From: Siphonodentalium dalli
Lineage: Eukaryota > Mollusca > Scaphopoda > Gadilida > Siphonodentaliidae
Reading direction: 5' to 3'
Assembly: GCA_032622095.1 (NCBI GenBank)
Contig: CP136068.1
Coordinates: 6,923,314 to 6,987,313, forward strand
DNA length: 64,000 bases
The notes under the pieces were generated by a model. It was not told the origin of the DNA, did no database searches, and was given only the letters and a program-made list of their open reading frames with translations. A program made the translations under genes and the position numbers. This document shows, one piece after another, positions 9,618 to 22,583 of this stretch; position 1 is the first letter of the stretch; each line of letters begins with the position of its first letter.

Positions 9618-10833
9618 ATGGAGTGACTATAGTTGGTTCAATGTGCTCAATTAATATATGTGCCAAATTACGCTATAATTTCAGTGGCATGGACGTGGCA
9701 TGCAGTTGAAGTCTGCGCTGAGTTGTGCCGTTATTCCTGAGTCTGATATGATTTCCGAATATTGTCGGAGTCGCGTACATTGTGATGTTGATCAGCTACA
9801 TGGATAAGAAACATATGCAGCCATTGTGAAACATTACGCGTTTCTTCCGCTAATAGTACAGTGACTGGAGTGAGATAATTTATTCAATGTGACAATAAAC
9901 TGAAAAGATGTGCAGCATTATGCATTAGTGTGACTTATCGACGACAGCGGCTGTGGACCACCAGTCAACCGCAGTCGAGTGGTATCGCCACGAATGCTAG
10001 CTGGCGACATGTGGTATCTGCCGGTGTTCTCACCGCGGTAATACATTTAACTGCGTGACCTAGTAAATTGTCACATCGTTCATTTTATTTTGCAGCCACA
10101 AAAACGACGAGTTCAATCGAGGCATTTTGAAACACGTGAGTGTTCGACACCCAGCACCATTTGCAATCACCAACTTTCAAATGATAAATAACATCTTCAC
10201 CAGCAGGGGTATCTTTATTTTTCAAGTAAACTAAACACAAAACAATATCAATAATCAATTGTTTACGGTTTATTCAAAATACGATGTTGATCTTCGACCT
10301 CCATTTGAGATTGCATAATCAATGCAGCAATACGCCATGCCATAAATAAACATACTCTTTGGTGTGACTGCAATGCCGACTTGAAAATAACATAAAATCC
10401 ATATAAACATCGCATGAAGAATACAGTCTATCAGTAGCGAGTTTGCGATACCCGTCCGATCGGGTGAACATCGTCACAGTCACTTGGGTACTTTCAATGC
10501 AGCACATAAAGCGATAGCGAATGGAAACGGGTAGCTGTTTCCCATTGACCGGTAGCCTTTCACTACGATTTTCTCACTCAAAGGTCCATGAATTCCATGA
10601 ACTTCCAGTCAGCTATGCGTTAACCTATTTATTGCAAGATTTCATGGGCAAATATCATTGATAAAGTTGTCATTTTAACCCGGGTTTGTGTTCAAATTCT
10701 CAAGGTGGCTTCTAGCACTTAGATAAATACGGAAGGCCGATCTTTTCACCAACAACTTTGTTCACTGCATCAATGACAGGTTGTGATTAATTGAGTGAGT
10801 GGATGGTGCTATAGACGCAGTCTCGGTCCATTG
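9618..10833. other. No gene recognised
   Basis: I see no supported coding region, RNA gene or clear repeat here. The short antisense ORF at 10319-10507 has no recognisable features. The phrase GCGAGTTTGCGAT near 10438 recurs in the palindrome at 12.3 kb. Confidence 0.4.
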
Positions 10834-11224
10834 CAGGGACATGGCTATAGATGGTTTCTGCGTTAAAAGGGTGTCCACCTTTGAATTTCTAACGACACCC
10901 CTTGAACCATATCAAATTCACAAGTTTGCGCGTAATTCCATTTGCACCCCACTGGTTGGCATCAATCTTTCCAATTGTTGGAATTTTTAAGACCTGACAC
11001 CCCCTAAAAGTTGCAATTGGGAAAATATGCAAATGTTGGTCTAATAACTACAAATTTTCCACTAATACATTGTTGGAAAAGCAAAATACGAAAACAATTT
11101 CAACCTGTTGTTTGTGTGAAAGTTCCAACAAATGTTTTGTCAGGTATATCAAATTTCCAAATGTTGATCATTTGACCAAAGTTGGGGGGGGGGTGGTTGA
11201 GACACCCCTGTCGTCACGTCCCTG
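10834..11224. mobile_element. Diverged relative of the hAT-type MITE
   Basis: The left end CAGGGACATGGCTATAGATG and the right end GTCGTCACGTCCCTG resemble the 7371-8563 element. The interior shares the C-rich and G-rich runs, the TTGGAAATTT-type motifs and the phrase GAGACACCCC before the right end. No matching 8-bp duplication is visible, so the copy is old or rearranged. Confidence 0.6.
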
Positions 11225-11611
11225 TTTCAACCCATTGTACTAGGGCACCAATATATCATGGATTTATCTATGTATTGCCCATTTGAATACAATCGTTTAG
11301 TTACTTTATCGAATATGTAGGTGGGGACTGATTTCTCATTTTAATATATATTTACTATCTGAACGGACATGGCGCATTTGAACCACAATACTGGTGTATA
11401 TTGTAGTGGGTTGTAATATAGGTCGCCAAAGACACGAAATACCTATACATACACTACAAAATATAAGCACAAACAGAGCGAATTTCAGCTGATATATGTG
11501 TTTCGCACAGAAGTGAAGCAAACGCTCTTTATTCAATCCGTATAATAAACAGACTACATTTTGACACCTTTTTTTTTACCAAGTTTAACATTTCAACCAA
11601 CCTCCGGGTTT

Positions 11612-12072
11612 AGATCCCGACAAAAATCCCAATTCCTGTGATAAATATTCACTTGCCCCGATGGGCGGACCCTTCGATCTGTTGAAAGATTCCAAACCAA
11701 GGTTTATTTAAAGCTACTCAAACTGATCAGTTGGTCCCCATATCATAAAGTTACAACAACAACATTTCTTCAAAATACGCTTTTTTTCTATATTAGACCC
11801 TTGGTGGCTTGGTCTAAAACAATACATTTCACACGGAATATTGGTTGGAAATTTTAACTATAACGTAATTGTAAATTTGAGCTTTCATAATCTATTTTCT
11901 AAGTTTAAAAATTCCAACCGATTTATAGTCAACACTCGATCGGTCTATGACTTTTAAAATCCAATTGTTGAAAATGTTACCAAATCCCAATTCTTGTGAT
12001 CAATATTCCCTTGCCCGATGGAATCGATCTGTTGAAAGATTCCAAACCAAGGTTTATTTAAAGCTACTCAAA
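11612..12072. repeat. Two copies of a roughly 105-bp repeat about 350 bp apart
   Basis: 11612-11730 and 11968-12072 share AAATCCCAATTC, TGTGAT, ATATTC, CTTGCCC and an uninterrupted block from GATCTGTTGAAAGATTCC through GCTACTCAAAC. The DNA between is AT-rich and non-coding. This may be a duplicated internal segment of an unidentified element. Confidence 0.65.
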
Positions 12073-12301
12073 CCCCCAAAAAAGCAACATCATCTTCCAA
12101 CTGCCCCCTCGTCCTTGATGAAAGCAACTGATTATCCTGGGGCTCATCTAATCTAAATAAAGATTTCCAACAACCCATAACGCTAAGTATAACATCAGCC
12201 AATAACGCGAATAGCAATCTATCTATATCATAATATCGTTTTTGTTGAAGTTGGCTCACCATACATTACCAGTCGATGTGATTAATTCTACCGGTAAAAC
12301 A

Positions 12302-12364
12302 GTTTGCGATTACAAAACGTGTACCGGTACGGGTAGCTACCCGTACCGGTTTGAAATCGCAAAC
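12302..12364. repeat. Nested palindrome with a perfect 28-bp core
   Basis: 12323-12350 is a perfect palindrome made of ACCGGTACGGGTAG and its complement, with no loop. Outer arms GTTTGCGATT (12302-12311) and AATCGCAAAC (12355-12364) extend it. No flanking duplication was found. Confidence 0.75.
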
Positions 12365-13254
12365 TCGCTAATAACGTGAGGCGGTCGCCGGTTGTATAAT
12401 TGACTGCGGCTGATTGCATGAACACGTTCAAGTACTGTGGGAATACCGGTGGTCAACCTCGAAAAGGGGGTTGATTAATTAGAGGCTCTAATTTAGAGCA
12501 TAGCTGTAAGTATTTATACAGTGATTCTGAATTTCCTATACATAAAATTGAATTCAATTTATTCAACTCCAATAGTCGTGTTCCTTCACATATTCAGAAG
12601 AGATATCTCATTCATATGTTTGATATTGGTCGTAATTAGTTTAATTTGGCCTGAACAAAATTGTTATGCTTCCTGGAACACCACCCACCCCTCGTCCAGA
12701 CGTCCTTCCCTATCAATTGTATTGTCACCATGTACGCATTACACAAACTAACCGAACGAACAGAAAGTCGCGTTTATCAACCTCAGATCGTAGTAAAATA
12801 ATTCTAGCCAGTCGTTGATCTGGATTATTTGCACTGGAAATCGGGTTTGGCGGCGGCTTTGTGTATACGGACCAGTTCAACGACTAAGTTGGTCGCGATC
12901 AGTTTTATTACAAATAATGCCAAGCTTATTTATTCCTCCCAACACAAAACAGTAATGTGTTCATTGTGTTCTGTTACTATCATCGGAAACATTCGTTTTA
13001 TTCCTCAGAATAGTATCGCAACTCACGGATAGTGTTACGACTATGTGTGGTATACTAGCCGTAGTTATACCTAAAATTAATGCGGGGTGAACAACATTGT
13101 TTCCCAAATATAATGACGACGATTATACTCAATGTGTACACCAATTCGTGGATAATCTTGCGCAGTGATATTTTCTCGCAATGTAATATACAATGTTCTA
13201 ATTTACATTAGCAATAACTCTCCAGTAACAAGGTTTCACTTCACAAAACCATTG
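12365..13254. other. No gene recognised
   Basis: Short ORFs at 12521-12751 and 12829-13032 show no motif, codon pattern or partner that would support them. I see nothing else in this stretch. Confidence 0.4.
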
Positions 13255-13785
13255 TTATGTAAAGAGTACTGTTATAGTCAGAGTTGCGTATGGATTAGTC
13301 CATAAGATTCTAAAGTTTGTGAACAATTTTGACATAAACATTGGAAAGGTTAAAGCATTTATAAATATTATAATAGTATTTCGACTAGATATTCGAATTA
13401 GTTCATGATTAGTAATGTATTGACAAATCACTGTAACAGTTACATTTACATAATACAAGTTTCATATGCAACATTTTGTTACTGGAAAGTTTCCAATAAT
13501 TAGCAACACAGCTCTGCAGGTGTGGGCTTTTAACATAAACAGGGGTAGGGTTATACTCCTTACTGTTACAGTCATAGTTGCATAACTCATCATTGTTTGA
13601 TTAACCCAATAAGATACTAAAGTTTGTAAGCAATATTGACAGTATACATAGGAAAGGGTTAAAGCATTGAGAAATTTGTTTAATAATATTTTAACTAAAT
13701 ATTAAACATTATTTAAATTTATTTCATGATTAGCAATGTTTGTTGACAAATCACTGTAACAGTTATGTCTACATAAACATCGTTT
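13255..13785. repeat. Old tandem repeat of about 320 bp, partly within the younger duplication
   Basis: 13255-13470 and 13555-13785 share, in order, ACTGTTA-AGTCA-AGTTGC, AAGAT-CTAAAGTTTGT, TTGACA-A-A-A, GGAAAG-GTTAAAGCATT, TTCATGATTAG-AATGT and TTGACAAATCACTGTAACAGTTA. They are much more diverged than the 1,754-bp duplication. The shared AAATCACTGTAACAGTTA lies at the junction of that duplication and could have seeded unequal exchange. Confidence 0.65.
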
Positions 13786-14227
13786 CAATATATGGCACAG
13801 CAACTCAGCTGATATAATTGATGTTGTGGGATTTAATCCATACATGTATACTGAATTTCCCCATAAGTCATACAATTGCTCACAATAAGTGGCAACGCTG
13901 CCCCGGCAAATTGGCAATTATCTACCCCATATGGGACACCATAAGGAGGAGCAGTCTGTTCCTTAATGGGGAGAGTCATCGCAGCCCCACGATGGGGGCA
14001 GATTTGTTCCATAAAGGGGCAGTTATGCCATTTAATGTGTGACTTCAGTATACCAATGATTCATATAGTGGATTAGGAAGTTTTTACTTATTTCATGTCG
14101 AAGTGCGAACGTCAACCATAACTCAGTTACTGATATAGCCAATGTCCGTACATTAATCGCCAATGTTCAACAGCATATGTGAAACAAATGAATAAGTTTG
14201 AACCAGGGATGAGCGTGAAGTAGTCAT

Positions 14228-14340
14228 GTGTTCTAATGAACGATGTAAATAACATGGTATTTATAATGAAAATGGGTTTATGGCTCGAGTCATAAACTCA
14301 CTTTTCATTATAGTTACGATGTTGCTTACATCGTTCACAG
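14228..14340. repeat. Imperfect palindrome centred on CTCGAG (copy 1 of 2)
   Basis: Arms include GAACGATGTAA-AACAT, TATAATGAAAA and GTTTATG, mirrored as CATAAAC, TTTTCATTATA, ATGTT and TTACATCGTTC around CTCGAG near 14285. The duplicate lies 1,754 bases downstream. Confidence 0.65.
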
Positions 14341-14977
14341 AGCACACGAGTGTAGTTAACACTCAACATAACCTCAAGTTAATTCGGTTGTTGCATACAT
14401 TTCGTTGAATATGATAATACATTTTCAGAAATATGCTTAACTTCGGAAATTCCCGTTAATTTTACGGCATCGGGTTATGTGTGCATGTGTTTCAGAACAA
14501 ATCAAACCTATAGTTTACTTAAACTGTCCATGTTATGTTGTACCAGGCATGATATTTCAAACCAAATTTGGGTCGAGTGATGAACCTTAAAGATACGGGC
14601 GGCGTTGGCGATGGGTATGCTGTTAAAATATTCACCTCCGTCAAAAACCGACATAATGAGAAAGAATAGTAAAATATAGTCAAACCTTGTTCTTATACCA
14701 ATCAGAAATATGGCATAAACAGTATGTTATTGTCATTGTTTTCCTTTGTTATGTATGTTTGTTATGTTGTATATATCTATATATGCTAAACATAAAGAGC
14801 GTTATTACTTGCGCCAGTCTATGCTGGACGCAAGTAATGTTTTCGGTCCGGATCTCTGTTAATTTGTCTGTTTATCTGTCCTTCCGAGAATATGTTACGT
14901 CATACCGGAAGTACATAATGTGAATAATGCACATGCGCTAATATGAAACGGTTGCACCAATTGTAAATTAAATATGT

Positions 14978-15133
14978 CATCAACGTCGTGTTTCGGTTGA
15001 TCTATGAGCGTATAGACCGATCAGTAGACGAATAACATACTGTATAATTCCGCGAAGCGGATTATATTAAGTATGTTATTCGTCTACTGATCGGTCTATA
15101 CGCTCATAGATCAACCGAAAAACGACGTTGATG
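14978..15133. repeat. 63-bp-arm hairpin element (copy 1 of 2)
   Basis: The left arm 14978-15040 and right arm 15071-15133 are reverse complements with very few mismatches. The 30-base centre carries its own dyad around CCGCGAAGCGG. There is no ORF. It fits a foldback-type MITE, and the second copy is at 16732-16887. Confidence 0.85.
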
Positions 15134-15176
15134 GCTTATAATTACAACTATAACACTTTATTTTCAGATATCTGTA

Positions 15177-16930
15177 ACAAATCACTGTAACAGTTACATT
15201 TACATAATACAAGTTTCATATGCAACATTTTGTTACTGGAAAGTTTCCAATAATTAGCAACACAGCTCTGCAGGTGTGGGCTTTTAACATAAACAGGGGT
15301 AGGGTTATACTCCTTACTGTTACAGTCATAGTTGCATAACTCATCATTGTTTGATTAACCCAATAAGATACTAAAGTTTGTAAGCAATATTGACAGTATA
15401 CATAGGAAAGGGTTAAAGCATTGAGAAATTTGTTTAATAATATTTTAACTAAATATTAAACATTATTTAAATTTATTTCATGATTAGCAATGTTTGTTGA
15501 CAAATCACTGTAACAGTTATGTCTACATAAACATCGTTTCAATATATGGCACAGCAACTCATCTGATATAATTGATGTTGTGGGATTTAATCCATACATG
15601 TATACTGAATTTCCCCATAAGTCATACAATTGCTCACAATAAGTGGCAACGCTGCCCCGGCAAATTGGCAATTATCTACCCCATATGGGACACCATAAGG
15701 AGGAGCAGTCTGTTCCTTAATGGGGAGAGTCATCGCAGCCCCATGATGGGGGCAGATTTGTTCCATAAAGGGGCAGTTATGCCATTTAATGTGTGACTTC
15801 AGTATACCAATGATTCATATAGTGGATTAGGAAGTTTTTACTTATTTCATGTCGAAGTGCGAACGTCAACCATAACTCAGTTACTGATATAGCCAATGTC
15901 CGTACATTAATCGCCAATGTTCAACAGCATATGTGAAACAAATGAATAAGTTTGAACCAGGGATGAGCGTGAAGTAGTCATGTGTTCTAATGAACGATGT
16001 AAATAACATGGTATTTATAATGAAAATGGGTTTATGGCTCGAGTCATAAACTCACTTTTCATTATAGTTACGATGTTGCTTACATCGTTCACAGAGCACA
16101 CGAGTGTAGTTAACACTCAACATAACCTCAAGTTAATTCGGTTGTTGCATACATTTCGTTGAATATGATAATACATTTTCAGAAATATGCTTAACTTCGG
16201 AAATTCCCGTTAATTTTACGGCATCGGGTTATGTGTGCATGTGTTTCAGAACAAATCAAACCTATAGTTTACTTAAACTGTCCATGTTATGTTGTACCAG
16301 GCATGATATTTCAAACCAAATTTGGGTCGAGTGAGGAACCTTAAAGATACGGGCGGCGTTGGCGATGGGTATGCTGTTAAAATATTCACCTCCGTCAAAA
16401 ACCGACATAATGAGAAAGAATAGTAAAATATAGTCAAACCTTGTTCTTATACCAATCAGAAATATGGCATAAACAGTATGTTATTGTCATTGTTTTCCTT
16501 TGTTATGTATGTTTGTTATGTTGTATATATCTATATATGCTAAACATAAAGAGCGTTATTACTTGCGCCAGTCTATGCTGGACGCAAGTAATGTTTTCGG
16601 TCCGGATCTCTGTTAATTTGTCTGTTTATCTGTCCTTCCGAGAATATGTTACGTCATACCGGAAGTACATAATGTGAATAATGCACATGCGCTAATATGA
16701 AACGGTTGCACCAATTGTAAATTAAATATGTCATCAACGTCGTGTTTCGGTTGATCTATGAGCGTATAGACCGATCAGTAGACGAATAACATACTGTATA
16801 ATTCCGCGAAGCGGATTATATTAAGTATGTTATTCGTCTACTGATCGGTCTATACGCTCATAGATCAACCGAAAAACGACGTTGATGGCTTATAATTACA
16901 ACTATAACACTTTATTTTCAGATATCTACT
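15177..16930 (+). repeat. 1,754-bp tandem duplication, copy 2
   Basis: It is near-identical to 13423-15176. Copy 2 ends in a different flank (GATATCTACTATTAATCC) from the copy 1/copy 2 junction (GATATCTGTAACAAATC), which locates the breakpoint within a few bases of 15174-15177. Confidence 0.93.
16732..16887. repeat. 63-bp-arm hairpin element (copy 2 of 2)
   Basis: It repeats the hairpin at 14978-15133 with the same arms and loop. Confidence 0.85.
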
Positions 16931-19900
16931 ATTAATCCATCTCAGAAAATTAATTGCCTAAACATGATATTGGCCGAAATTGTCAACGAGCAACTTCGTC
17001 AAGCAAACTTTCAGAAAATAAATATTTACGCTTCAACTTCAATTTTCAGCAATGAACAATCCATGATAAAAATAATTACTTGTTTGGCTACGATTTACGT
17101 TTAAATTAACTCAACAACAACCCAATAATTATCAACACACACAGAGTCGAATCCGCGATCTCCGGTAAAATGATTAACTCCAGACCAGTCCAGACTTCAG
17201 TCCGATCATGGCCGATGTAATTTGTAAACAAATGCCCTGATCATATCTAATGTGCTCGTGACAAATGTCATGTCATTAGCATTGTAATAAACCTGAAAAA
17301 GTTAAAAGAGTTGTAATCGGGTAACACATTTTATTTATTTCCAATAAATTTTGCCATGTTGATCAGCCTGATTTATGATAAGTTGTGTTCACAGCAGTAA
17401 CTATACACGTTGTCATAGACGCTTTTTCGAAAATTGGACAAATAAAAAACGCGGCACGAACTTTGAGTGTTCAATCGAGCTTTACAAAAACATGAATACG
17501 GCTGAAATGAACATACATAAGTATAGTATAGTGTAGATAAGAAGCAGAGACATGGAATATAGACATAGACTACTTGTTCAAATGTTTCTAACATTGAGTT
17601 TTCGAGTTGTTTTTTCACTGAAATTCTAATGGAATTCTCGTTCCTCGCTTTCGCTTCATCCGGAGACGTCGTGTGGGGCGACGGTTATAGACTCGCCCAA
17701 TTTTCTTAAAGTGTCACTACGCGATGTGACTCGTCTACTGCAAAGTATTTGCACTGATAGACGCAGGTCACGCGGTAGACTCTCGACCAATCAAATGCCC
17801 GCATTTCGACGAAAACGAAAGTAGTTGTAATTATATCCACGTATATACTTAAATTGCATTGTTATCTGGTTTTATTTTGGTAATTAATCGTTCATAAAAG
17901 AACAATTTTGAAATATTTCTTTCTGGAAACCGATAAAGACGCCATGACGCAACGACGCACATGATGACCTCACAGGGCGCGCAAAACACCAGACATGATT
18001 GCATCGATGTCCAGACAGCTGAGACTCGTATTACACGGGCAGGCTAAACCGATCAATCTGCCAACGGCTTCCTGTTTTATTATTATAAATATATTATATA
18101 TATACCATGCATGGAAAATAAAAGTGGGCAATAGTACGGCCCATTAGAAGCCTATTTTATGTAATTTGAAACACGGGAAATAAGTTGAGATCAAGTCTAA
18201 AAGCGTGCGGAATCGTTTTTTTTTTGGCAGAGACAGTGAGGTGCGAACATATTTCTGGAAACTTTCTGCGAAGTTCAAATCATTTCCGAAAGATCCTGGT
18301 GCATATTTATAAACCATGTCCTGCCAAACAGTCGAGCGCATGGCTCAATTGAGAAACAATTACACTGAAAAATGTGAATGTGGAAACATGGATTATTAAA
18401 ATGCCTTATTTATTAACTGGAAAAACAAGCTTTCCCATTCTCAACGCAATAGGCACTATGATGATATGTTCCCGAAGACTGTAGATCAGTCGCTAAGGGC
18501 ATCTTCACATTTACACACGTTTAATCAAAGAATACCGTGTCTTTTATTTAATTGTGTCGGTATGTGTAATTGATTTTGATGGTGTTTGCTGCTGAAGTGC
18601 AATGGCATACACAAATCATTCTAGTCAAACTAATTTAATCCATTGGTATATAATAATTATATAGCATCATCGGCAACCAATCTTCTTCACACCCTACATA
18701 TCAGCGATGTCTATATTGTTCTATAAATATGTCAAACAACTCGTACGGTATTACTAAGACCATCATTAGTGTAATAGATAAACTGGAGATAACAGAGTAT
18801 TCTGTCCGTACACAAAAATATTTCAGCGATGGATGAACTGAAATTTGATATCCAGATTTTTTAGCAATCTCTCATACGAGGGGCCAGCACCCGTGGATCA
18901 AACTTTTGTTGACAAGACACCACAAATCATGCCGAGTGTGTGATGGGCGCAAGAATATGCAGCTCCAGTGATTGCATTCTAGTTTGTTACTGTTTTCCTG
19001 ATATGGAAATAACAAAGAGCGTTGATATAATTTGTGTGTGATTAACCAATCGAATTGCGCTGTGTTATGTAAACAGAAACACAACTTATGTAACACGAGC
19101 AAGCTCTTGTTTACGTACACTATCTTGCGTATTGACGACAATATACTATTTAAGCGCTGATTATGTTTGGCATATGAACAAAACTATATATATTTTAATA
19201 TTCCTTCTGTTGATGGCGATTTGAACAAATATGAATATTTCTGCAACGAACGCCGCCCATGCCTTTAACCCAGTATGCACCGTCGCTGATATCACACGCA
19301 TGCAAGATTAACATCAGTATTCGATCTATCTTCAGCGTCTCCGGTTATCAATTAGGCAAGTTTTGACAATACTGGCGTGGACTGTGTGTTACGAAGAGTC
19401 TATTATGTTTCCAATAAAGGTACACTACAGTGGAATGTGAATACATAATAAATGCGGCGTCATTGTGAAATACGATCGATGGGCGAATAGATGGAATCGA
19501 TACTACGATAGTTGACAAAGCATGCACAACACTAGGGGCAATCGAACCCGTCCACGATGGCCACTGACACGCGACGATCGTCTGCTGTGGGTACAATCAC
19601 GTGTAACTCGAACAATGGTAGGTACGAATGTCCGTTAGTCCAACACGCACCCGTTACATGGCAGGGATCTTACATATACAGGTATACTGGTATAATAGGT
19701 AGTTCTACGCGCGAAAATTGATGTTTTTTTAAATCAACAACTACAAAGAGATACATAATATCGTTGGGTATTTAATTAAAAGCTTGCATATTTGATATAG
19801 TATGCACTGCATGTACTCACGTCTGAATGACAATCGAGATATGGTTCGTGAAGATATCGCGAATACCTGAATATAACTTTAACGGGGTTTGCAATGTTCA

Positions 19901-21196
19901 CATGGTTCCCGTTTACATTATGAGAGTGGGTAATATCTGCCAAAGAACATTTTGAGTAGGAATTTGATTCGCAATTAGAGTAATCGTTTGGTAATCAAAT
20001 TTTCAAAAGATTACTTGGTATTTTAAAAGGGGCCTATTGACTTTACTATTTTATATGAATTGTCTGGTGTTGTTGTTATCAATTATCAAATAGACAAGGT
20101 TAGTAATGTTCTGCACACAGATCACCGCCACATGGTCGATAACTCTCAATTCAATAATTGTCCATTGTGCGATTTGCCTAAGTGATATGGATCACAAATC
20201 AGTATACTATACGTGGTGATTTGAGCTTCACATTAGGTATCGTGTAGTATTTGTAAACTTTGATAATGTAATAGCATAGGCTAATGCATGTAAATCACCA
20301 GCCAGAGTACTAACAGCCTCAACAGATGTAATGTTCATGATCTCAATTCGCACCCACAAGCAAATTGTTTCTATTCAATAGTTTTCTATTCAAGTGAATC
20401 CGATTTCACGTATGTTTCGCCGAAATATATGAATCATTTATAGTCGACGCATATTAAAAACTACCGATATACCTCGTTGATTGGGATTCAGCATTATGCT
20501 GACGGCATAATAATTGATGTCGGTGACATCTTATGTCAGCATACTGGTGAATCCAAATCAGCAATGTTTGATGTATACTGGTAGACTATTATAAAACACC
20601 GTGCAATGTTGTACCACAGCACAATCAAATTACAAACACTGTATTTTGTCACTGTTGGTTTAACAATATGATACCGTTGGTTTGCCTACGGTCTTATACC
20701 GTTGCTCGTTTTGACGGCCAAGTACCGTTGCACAAACACGAGGTATGGATAGGATCACCTCCCTTGTGAGATTCGCAATGCATCTCGGGTAAATTCGCCA
20801 TTAATTGATGTATCAGTGTCTGTCTCCGTCATTCGCGGGAGATTTGTTTTATAATTTAGTAGGCCTACTTTTTAATATGTTTCAACAGCTTGGGACAGGT
20901 TCCAAGCCGTTTAAATAGCACTAACGGTCTACCGAACGGGCTAAAGAAAGTGTAAACAAGCCATATTTAACCACTTGCGATGTTTTAATAGCGACCGCGA
21001 AAATAGGTCACCTAGTAAAATTGGTTTGCACTGCAGTCATTCACTCTATAAGTATTAGTTATAACGGATCACTTTTAACATTTTCGCTAATTTCTCTACT
21101 AATAAACGAATCAAAGTAATTATTTTTGTTGGATCTTCTAGTCAGCTATATTACTACTTTGTACCATAAATAAATTTTAGAAAGATTGCATGTGTG
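16931..21196. other. No gene recognised; one or two weak hairpins
   Basis: No supported gene is visible in this 4.3 kb. Short antisense ORFs (17373-17618, 18144-18341, 18872-19141, 19348-19596) have no recognisable motif. An imperfect hairpin lies at 17716-17780 (arms CTACGCGATGTGAC and GTCACGCGGTAG around TGCAAAGTATTTGCA). Another lies at about 20480-20562 (GATTGGGATTCAGCATTATG against CAGCATACTGGTGAATCC). Confidence 0.45.
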
Positions 21197-21357
21197 ATTC
21201 CAACAGTACAATGTATCGACGGTGTACTGTTATTTCAACAGTATCCTACCGTGTATTCCAACAGTACAATGTATCAACGGTATACTGTTATTTCAACAGT
21301 ATCCTACCGTTTACTTCAACAGTACAATGTATCAACGGTATACTGTTATTTCGACAG
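21197..21357. repeat. 58-bp minisatellite, about 2.8 copies
   Basis: Units start at 21197, 21255 and 21313 with TTC-AACAGTACAATGTATC. Each carries a dyad of TACTGTTA and AACAGTA. Because 58 is not a multiple of three, the repeat opens two overlapping frames, which explains the overlapping short ORFs here. Confidence 0.85.
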
Positions 21358-22583
21358 GGATTGTACTGGCAACTAAGTTGACGGTGCATTACCGTAGTTA
21401 TAACGTTATTAAATTTTACAGTGAAGTAACGATTATATTAGAAGCTATAGGAAATTAAGTACGTTATTTGTTTTCGATTTTACGATGTCGGTCAAAATTT
21501 CGAAACGTTCATATGTTTTGAACTGATGGAATATGGACTTTGTATATACGTACATGTAACTAATTTGACTAACACATGTCACACTACAAGCTGCTCTTGG
21601 TGCTGGTGCGTATGCACGCTTCCGAGAAAAAATGGAGATACCACTGACTCGTCGTTAAATGACAAAGTTTTCGAATACAAAATTGCCAAACAATTTTTTT
21701 CAGGTGTGTTTGGAATAGAATATGCGTCACAATTATTAATTTATGAAATTTCACCTGCAGTGAACATATTTTAAAGTTATGTGGAACGCTATACACTATC
21801 ATGGAGTGATGACGGTGACATATGTTATAGTTTTGATTCGATATGTACTTGGTAATTAACACACACGTTGGCAGTAATGAGTTATCAGGGACATCGTAAC
21901 GAAAATTGCTGTCTTCATGTCGTCACCTTGCGCATAACAAACATAACTATCCACCAAAGTTTGGCAACATTAGGTATTTATTAAATATAGCGAATTAAAC
22001 ATTTGTCTTATTTAAGAGGTCGTACATAGCTCAGTTTGTACCATAACATGTATAGCTAACATTAAATTTTGATGAAGAATGAAATTGTTTGGAGAGGTAT
22101 GACGACAACTATCGGTGAATGTTCCATTTCCAGCTAAATCCTCGGCATTCAATTGGTTAACGCTCGCGCAACATATCCCATGTTTACGGCTTTCGCGCGT
22201 GCGAAGGTTCTTATGTTGGCGGGTGACGTCATCTAATTTGCATAGAGCAAGAGGCTCCATCTGGGGGAATAACGTTACCGGCACGTAAACGTGTAAGACC
22301 GTGTTGCAAATAATTTGTTTGACAATTCAGATAACAATTGACGGCGATCGATCTGTTTTATGTAATAGGTTCACTATAAAATCATTGATTATAGAAATTA
22401 ACGTTTTTTCTTATACTAAGCGGTCCCTAACTTTAATGGATTAATCCAAATTGTAGTGTTCATCGTTTGTCAAGTTGTGTGGTTCTACTCACTCTTGGGG
22501 GTGTTAGTATTCGCACATGTTGTATACATGTAGGTGATGTAAACAAATTACGTCGTCTGCATGTAGTAACAAAATACGACAAA
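21358..22583. other. No gene recognised upstream of the Crypton remnant
   Basis: The stretch is AT-rich. Short ORFs at 21526-21774, 21584-21862 (antisense) and 22012-22284 (antisense) lack motifs. It may include the 5' part of the Crypton element, but no boundary could be set. Confidence 0.35.

Larger units (their letters stand above)
13423..15176 (+). repeat. 1,754-bp tandem duplication, copy 1
   Basis: This block repeats head-to-tail at an offset of exactly 1,754 bases. I noticed only three substitutions between copies (a G/T near 13811, a C/T near 13989 and a T/G near 14580). It contains a palindrome at about 14228-14340, another at 14978-15133, and a segment (about 14590-14800) related to the reverse strand of 39410-39650. 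The short ORFs at 13702-13917, 13818-14042 and 14687-14923 recur in copy 2 and look non-coding. Confidence 0.93.

Noticed and set aside
10834-11224. A complete hAT MITE with an 8-bp duplication
   Set aside because: The ends resemble the family, but the flanking 8-mers do not match, so only a diverged relative is claimed.
13702-16677. Duplicate ORF sets as a pair of gene copies
   Set aside because: They recur only because the whole 1,754-bp block is duplicated; none has a motif, and one is antisense to another.
21190-21458. Overlapping ORFs as a repeat protein
   Set aside because: A 58-bp period shifts frame at each unit, so no repeat peptide is conserved.
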